Origin: Rhodanobacteraceae bacterium
GTDB taxonomy: Bacteria; Pseudomonadota; Gammaproteobacteria; Xanthomonadales; Rhodanobacteraceae
Reading direction: 5' to 3'
NCBI GenBank assembly: GCA_025928735.1
Contig: JAICIW010000169.1
Location: 1-5,660 of the forward strand
Length of the DNA: 5,660 nt
Position numbers and translations under genes: made by a program. The notes under the pieces were generated by a model. It was not told where the DNA came from. It saw only the letters and a list, made by a program, of their open reading frames with translations, and did not search any database. This document shows positions 5,647 to 5,660 of this stretch, piece by piece (position 1 is the first letter of the stretch; the number at the start of each line of letters is the position of its first letter).

Positions 5647-5660
5647 TTCGTCGCAACGAA
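5647..5660. repeat. Short inverted repeat at the right edge
   Basis: TTCGT (5647-5651) and ACGAA (5656-5660) pair around a CGCA loop at the very end of the window. The repeat may be longer, since its right arm is cut off. Its role is unknown. Confidence 0.3.

Overview
This is GC-rich, chromosome-like sequence. I infer a gammaproteobacterium, perhaps of the Xanthomonadales/Rhodanobacteraceae type. That guess rests on base composition, protein style and the LigD / topoisomerase IB / CorA mix, not on a marker gene. No transposase, integrase, phage gene, tRNA, rRNA or CRISPR array was seen.

Left part (1-2930): a DNA-repair and DNA-topology locus. The N-terminal 379 residues of the NHEJ ligase LigD (3'-phosphoesterase domain, then the start of the ATP-dependent ligase domain) run leftwards from 1137 and leave the window at ligase motif IV. 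A 131-bp divergent intergenic region separates ligD from a rightward set: a 94-aa uncharacterised helical protein with a very strong ribosome binding site (1269-1553), a poxvirus/Deinococcus-type DNA topoisomerase IB (1642-2703) and a 64-aa uncharacterised protein that starts at GTG (2736-2930). A near-perfect 29-bp palindrome lies between the first two rightward genes.

Middle (2931-3382): about 450 bp with no convincing intact gene. It holds an imperfect stem-loop, a good Shine-Dalgarno followed by a short frame broken by one TAG codon, and a perfect 8-bp hairpin just before the next gene.

Right part (3383-5660): a Gfo/Idh/MocA-family NAD(P)-dependent oxidoreductase (3383-4420, rightward) converges on a CorA-type divalent-cation channel (4492-5454, leftward). 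The short gap between their stops carries two GC-rich hairpins without a T-tract. The corA leader contains a 7-bp inverted repeat, and the window ends in a small inverted repeat.

Functionally, LigD and topoisomerase IB both act on DNA strand breaks or supercoiling, and their two small neighbours may belong with them. The oxidoreductase and CorA have no evident link to that group. I see no clear new multi-gene system. The parts that deserve a second look are the two small unknown genes, the palindrome at 1571-1599, and the interrupted frame and hairpin before the oxidoreductase.
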